NCBI GenBank assembly: GCA_023410055.1
Contig: JAEYQK010000045.1
Coordinates: 1 to 19,386, forward strand
Source: Acidobacteriota bacterium
GTDB lineage: Bacteria; Acidobacteriota; Terriglobia; Terriglobales; Acidobacteriaceae
Direction of reading: 5' to 3'
Length of the DNA: 19,386 nt
Shown: positions 16,523 to 19,386 of the stretch, piece by piece
How the letters are laid out: each line of letters begins with the position of its first letter
Position numbering within the stretch: the stretch's first letter is position 1
Notes under the pieces: model-generated
What the model saw: the letters and a program-made list of their open reading frames with translations, nothing else
Told to the model about the DNA's origin: nothing
Databases searched by the model: none
Translations under genes and position numbers: made by a program

Positions 16523-16811
16523 CTCGTCCTCGCCCCAGAATCGCGCAAGACGTACGCCCACGCGATGGGTGAGTTCAAAACCTGGTATTGTTCTGAGCCA
16601 CGGCTCGCACTGAATCGAGTTGTTATGCTGCGCTATCGGCAGTTTCTTGAAGCAGTTCCGCTAGCGCCCGCAAACGATCAACGTGCGGCTCGGAGCAATC
16701 CTCCGTCTTGCGTACCAAGCCGCCGACAGTGGCCTCCTCAGCGCCGATCTCGCGGCCGGCATCAGGCGAGTCAGGGGCGTGAAGCAGCTCGGCATCCGAA
16801 TGGGCAATTGG
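16523..16811 (+). pseudogene. Tyrosine recombinase/integrase fragment, frameshifted and truncated
   Basis: Reading from 16523 gives APESRKTYAHAMGEFKTW, then RYRQFLEAVPLAPA. One extra A in the AAA at 16672-16674 shifts the frame, and the protein continues as TINVRLGAILRLAYQAADSG, then GVKQLGIRMGNW. Joined, this is the N-terminal SAM-like, core-binding domain of a phage/XerD-type integrase. Similarity ends at 16811, just where the catalytic domain should start; no catalytic Arg or Tyr region remains. Known: such enzymes move phages, islands and integrative elements. Inferred: the residue of a lost mobile element. Confidence 0.7.
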
Positions 16812-16920
16812 CAACAGGGGAGGGCGCCCCGATGCGATTCGCAAGTCCGATTGCGATTCCGACTCGTGCCACACTCGCCTGCACTTGCATCTGTGGGCCA
16901 GAATCGGCATTCTTCTGTGC

Positions 16921-17448
16921 ATGGATCTCGATCTTGTTCACATACGCGAGCTGGCGAAGGATAGAGAGGATGAGAACTGGCGATTTCGACAGTTCCTGAA
17001 GAATCGGTGCAACTTGGATTCTGACCAGATCGACAGGCGCGTCTTTGAGACCACACAGCGGGTGTGGGCCGGAATCGATTGCACTACCTGCGCCAACTGT
17101 TGCCGGCAGGTAAAACCGTCGTTCAGTAAAGAGGAAGTCGACCGACTGGCGCGGCGTTTCGGCATGGAGTGCCGGTCGTTCATAGAAAAGTATCTTGAAC
17201 GGACGGAAGATCACAGCGATAAACATTGGGAAACGAATGCGCTTCCGTGTCCCTTTCTGAAAGAAAATCGCTGCAGTATTTATGAGGATCGCCCAGCCCA
17301 TTGTAGCGGTTATCCGTATCTCTGCGAGCCGGAGTTTGTGTTCCGCACCATGGCCATGATAGAACGCACATTCACGTGCCCGATTGTGTATGAGGTCATC
17401 GAGGACCTGAAGAAATCGTTAGGATTCCTCCGAAGGCGCAGAAGCTGA
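16921..17448 (+). CDS. YkgJ-family cysteine-cluster protein
   Basis: Known: YkgJ-type proteins (also called UPF0153 or zinc/iron-chelating CxxCxxCC proteins) have conserved cysteine clusters thought to bind a metal or an Fe-S cluster; their job is mostly unknown. Seen: C54TTCANCC61 near the N-terminus, then C110PFL, C118SIYEDRPAHC128 and C153PIV, the complete family pattern, with a basic tail (RRRRS). The ATG at 16921 gives 175 residues. The frame is open up to a TTG at 16885, but those extra residues do not look like the family. No strong ribosome site is seen for either. The recombinase remnant ends 110 bp upstream. Confidence 0.85.
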   Translation: MDLDLVHIRELAKDREDENWRFRQFLKNRCNLDSDQIDRRVFETTQRVWAGIDCTTCANCCRQVKPSFSKEEVDRLARRFGMECRSFIEKYLERTEDHSDKHWETNALPCPFLKENRCSIYEDRPAHCSGYPYLCEPEFVFRTMAMIERTFTCPIVYEVIEDLKKSLGFLRRRRS

Positions 17449-17852
17449 GTTGCAACCGTTCAAGCCGCTGCATTTCCATTTCGGGATTGGTGGACGAGAG
17501 CCGATTTGAACGAAGCCGCGTTGCGGCGGACGCTTGCGCGTGTTCGAAGCGATTAGTATTGCGGTGTTGAGAATAGCACGCACGGGCAGCCGATCGAACA
17601 GCCTGAAGAAAGTTCGTCTCGGGGTTACGATCAGGCTACTATGAAGCGTGATCGTAGCCCTAGTTTCGATCACGAACGCCCGCGCAAAATTTGCAGCAAC
17701 GGCGGTCACCAAAGTCAGAATCGCGTCCCTCAAACGGCGGTGGCTTCATGCTTACGGGTTTCCCTGGTGGCCTGACCTATAACGAAAAGAAACTCTTCAC
17801 TCAAGTTCTTTTATCTTCCTTTTGAGCGTACCCATGATGTAGAAGTTTTTCG
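17449..17852. other. Gap upstream of the phosphodiesterase gene
   Basis: 404 bp with no recognisable gene. A TATAAC box near 17778 could serve the downstream gene, but no -35 partner is convincing. A segment at 17488-17511 resembles the 3' end of a tRNA read on the minus strand but has no complete cloverleaf. Confidence 0.35.
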
Positions 17853-18842
17853 ATGAACAGACGCAAGATGATAATCATCGGCATCCTTCTTCTGCTCGTT
17901 CTAGTGTGGGCGAACAATACATCCTTGTTTTCCAAGCGACAACAGCGCAGGCCTCAACTTCTGGCGCACCGGGGCGTAGGTCAAGACTACCCACTCGGTG
18001 GCGTTACGGCCGACACGTGTACTGCTTCACGCATTTTCCAGCCGCGTAACACGTTCATTGAAAACACGCTGCCCTCGATGAAGGAAGCCTTCAACGACGG
18101 AGCCGACATAGTTGAGTTCGACATCCATCCAACGGTTGACGGAAACTGGGCGGTCTTCCACGATTGGACACTCGAATGTCGCACCGAAGGGCATGGCGTC
18201 ACCAGGGAACAGAAGCTGTCCTACCTGAAGACGCTCGACGTGGGGTACGGCTACACGGCAGACGGAGGCAGGACATTTCCTCTACGAGGACAGGGGGTGG
18301 GACTTATGCCATCTCTCGATGAGGTTTTGAGCGCTTTCCCGGAGAGATCCTTTCTGCTCCACATCAAGAGCAACGACCCGAACGAGGGCTCCGCTCTTGT
18401 TGCGAAGTTGAAGACGTTGCCTGACGCAGAACTGCGGCGATTGATGATTCATGGCGGTGAACGCCCCATGTCGATCATTCGAGCCCAACTGCCGAACGTG
18501 AGAACGTGGTCTCCGCAAGCTGAGAAGCGATGTCTGCGCTCTTACCTCGCTTTGGGTTGGTCGGGTTATGTCCCGAGTGACTGCCGAAACAGCGTGCTCA
18601 TGGTCCCAGCTAATATCGGCTGGTTGATCTGGGGATGGCCAAACAAGTTTCTTGGCCGCATGGAACGTGCCGGGACCTCCGTCTTTGTTTGGGATGAAAT
18701 GAGCCTGGAGGATATGAGGGCGGGACGCTCAAAGGGTCTTAACAGCGTGCAAGATCTTCAAAAACTGCCGAGCGCATACTCAGGTGGCATTTGGACTGAC
18801 AATATCGAAGTGATCGGGCCTAGAATCCGTGAGCGCAAGTGA
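17853..18842 (+). CDS. Membrane-anchored glycerophosphodiester phosphodiesterase family protein
   Basis: Known: GDPD enzymes hydrolyse glycerophosphodiesters to glycerol-3-phosphate and an alcohol, using two catalytic histidines and a divalent metal. Seen: a membrane helix at residues 6-20 (uncleaved anchor or signal); HRG at 39-41; ENT at 70-72; E88 and D90 in VEFDIH; H103 in VFHDWTLE; a later LLHIKSND strand; and GIWTDNIEVIGP at the C-terminus, the usual closing strand. H39, E88, D90 and H103 make up the expected active site. Length 329 is normal for a secreted GDPD with an insertion between HRG and ENT (residues 42-69). The ATG at 17853 is chosen because the helix follows at once; the ribosome site is weak (GAAG). 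Confidence 0.9.
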   Translation: MNRRKMIIIGILLLLVLVWANNTSLFSKRQQRRPQLLAHRGVGQDYPLGGVTADTCTASRIFQPRNTFIENTLPSMKEAFNDGADIVEFDIHPTVDGNWAVFHDWTLECRTEGHGVTREQKLSYLKTLDVGYGYTADGGRTFPLRGQGVGLMPSLDEVLSAFPERSFLLHIKSNDPNEGSALVAKLKTLPDAELRRLMIHGGERPMSIIRAQLPNVRTWSPQAEKRCLRSYLALGWSGYVPSDCRNSVLMVPANIGWLIWGWPNKFLGRMERAGTSVFVWDEMSLEDMRAGRSKGLNSVQDLQKLPSAYSGGIWTDNIEVIGPRIRERK

Positions 18843-18874
18843 ACAGCACACAGTTTACACGGATAAATGGCGAG

Positions 18875-18917
18875 AACAGGCCTTCCCGCTCACTACTGTC
18901 CCGAATCGGGATAGCTG
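18875..18917. repeat. Dispersed 43-bp element with dyad, copy B
   Basis: Same element as at 15766-15808, 7 differences in 43. The dyad is the best of the three copies: CCCGA-A-TCGGG. It lies in the gap between the ends of two convergent genes, where a plain operator role would be unexpected. Confidence 0.6.
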
Positions 18918-18965
18918 TATACAAGGGTCTATATCAACAGCAATCCTGTCGCAATGCTGGTGCTC

Positions 18966-19241
18966 TTAGGCAGACTCGTCTGTAGTTGAACTCTGCTTAC
19001 TTGTTTCAAGATGTTTCTCAGCAGTCTTAGCGATTGCTCCCAACGCCCCACACGCCACGGCAATAGCCAGACCCTCCAACTCAGCTAGCAGTCTGCCAAC
19101 CTTTCCAAATTCGCTGATGGCCCGTCCTCCCCAGAAGAATACGAGTCCAGCGATGGCAAACAACAGCCAAGCAATTGCTCCCAACAGGAAGCTCACACTC
19201 GATTTTGTGGAAGCGTTCATTCTATTCAGCAACTGCACCAA
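18966..19241 (-). CDS. Small two-helix membrane protein of unknown function
   Basis: Not recognised. 91 residues from the GTG at 19241, or 84 from the ATG at 19220. Seen: two hydrophobic segments (VSFLLGAIAWLLFAIAGLVF and LEGLAIAVACGALGAIA) separated by a short loop with charged residues (RAISEFGKVGR), and a hydrophilic tail rich in Ser, Thr and Lys (KHLETSKQSSTTDESA). Neither start has a ribosome site. Dyad copy C overlaps the 5' end. The hydrophobic pattern supports a real gene; no function can be given. Confidence 0.5.
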   Translation of the reverse strand: MVQLLNRMNASTKSSVSFLLGAIAWLLFAIAGLVFFWGGRAISEFGKVGRLLAELEGLAIAVACGALGAIAKTAEKHLETSKQSSTTDESA

Positions 19242-19270
19242 AACGGGATTGTGAGCGACATGGCGATTTA
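19232..19270. repeat. Dispersed element, diverged copy C
   Basis: Shares with copy A the core ACCAAAACGGGAT/GCCGAAACGGGAT and, further right, GACAT..GGCGATT. Its left arm has lost the dyad symmetry. It overlaps the start of the small membrane protein gene. Confidence 0.4.
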
Positions 19271-19277
19271 CCGTCCA

Positions 19278-19386
19278 CTAACGTTCGTCCTTCGGCATAT
19301 CCATCTGGCCAAGCTCGTTAGCAAGCGCCCGCCCTAAGCTCTGAACCAACTTGCTCGTGCTGGGCTTCCTGTTTGGAACAGCACGT
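19278..19386 (-). CDS. C-terminal end of a minus-strand gene, cut by the window
   Basis: On the minus strand one frame is open from the right edge for 35 codons and ends at TAG (19278-19280). The peptide ends NELGQMDMPKDER and is hydrophilic and coding-like in composition. Too short to name. It lies 37 bp upstream of the small membrane protein, so the two could form one operon. Confidence 0.3.
   Translation of the reverse strand, partial: RAVPNRKPSTSKLVQSLGRALANELGQMDMPKDER

Noticed and set aside
17488..17511. Minus-strand sequence resembling the T-arm and CCA end of a tRNA, near the integrase remnant
   Set aside because: The T-stem pairs at only two or three positions and no complementary acceptor 5' strand is found in the 100 bp where it should lie. 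At most a very old attachment-site remnant; not supportable as an RNA gene.

Overview
The window looks like a chromosomal accessory stretch from a soil-type bacterium, most probably an Acidobacteriota (Terriglobia-like) genome. That placement is inference from gene content: a very long secreted protein built of MBG, Ig-like and IPT domains with an odd C-terminal hydrophobic hairpin, an M48 protease with a lipoprotein-sorting-like front, a Cache-HAMP-PAS hybrid kinase, and PilZ, YkgJ-type and HU proteins. No rRNA or intact tRNA gene was seen to settle it.

Layout. 1-1350 (+): an M48 zinc metalloprotease, cut by the left edge. 1351-2040: mostly empty, with one doubtful small gene. 2041-6405 (-): a 1454-residue secreted endonuclease/exonuclease/phosphatase-family protein with a lamin-tail domain in front and three MBG repeats, an Ig-like domain and an IPT domain behind. 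6406-7003: no gene. 7004-9697 (-): a hybrid sensor histidine kinase, divergent from the next block across a 486-bp gap.

10184-13869 (+) is the main interest: a type I-C CRISPR-Cas locus reduced to its DNA-surveillance genes, cas5c-cas8c-cas7c, all with intact reading frames. There is no cas3 before them and no cas4, cas1 or cas2 after them. The first ten codons of cas4 appear to survive at the expected overlap with the cas7 stop, with the start ATG changed to ATA and a stop soon after. About 100 bp further on lies a decayed array: two degenerate repeats and one repeat that still has its hairpin, the last two only 7 bp apart. The locus could still load a guide and bind DNA, but it carries no nuclease-helicase and cannot acquire spacers.

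13870-17450 is a graveyard with small genes between fragments: a small membrane protein, a frameshifted Ig-domain pseudogene, a PilZ protein, an HU protein with a clear terminator, a frameshifted and truncated tyrosine recombinase fragment, and a YkgJ-type cysteine-cluster protein. 17853-18842 (+) is a membrane-anchored glycerophosphodiester phosphodiesterase. The right end holds a small two-helix membrane protein and the last codons of another minus-strand gene. A family of related short dyads recurs in three non-coding spots at 15.8, 18.9 and 19.2 kb.
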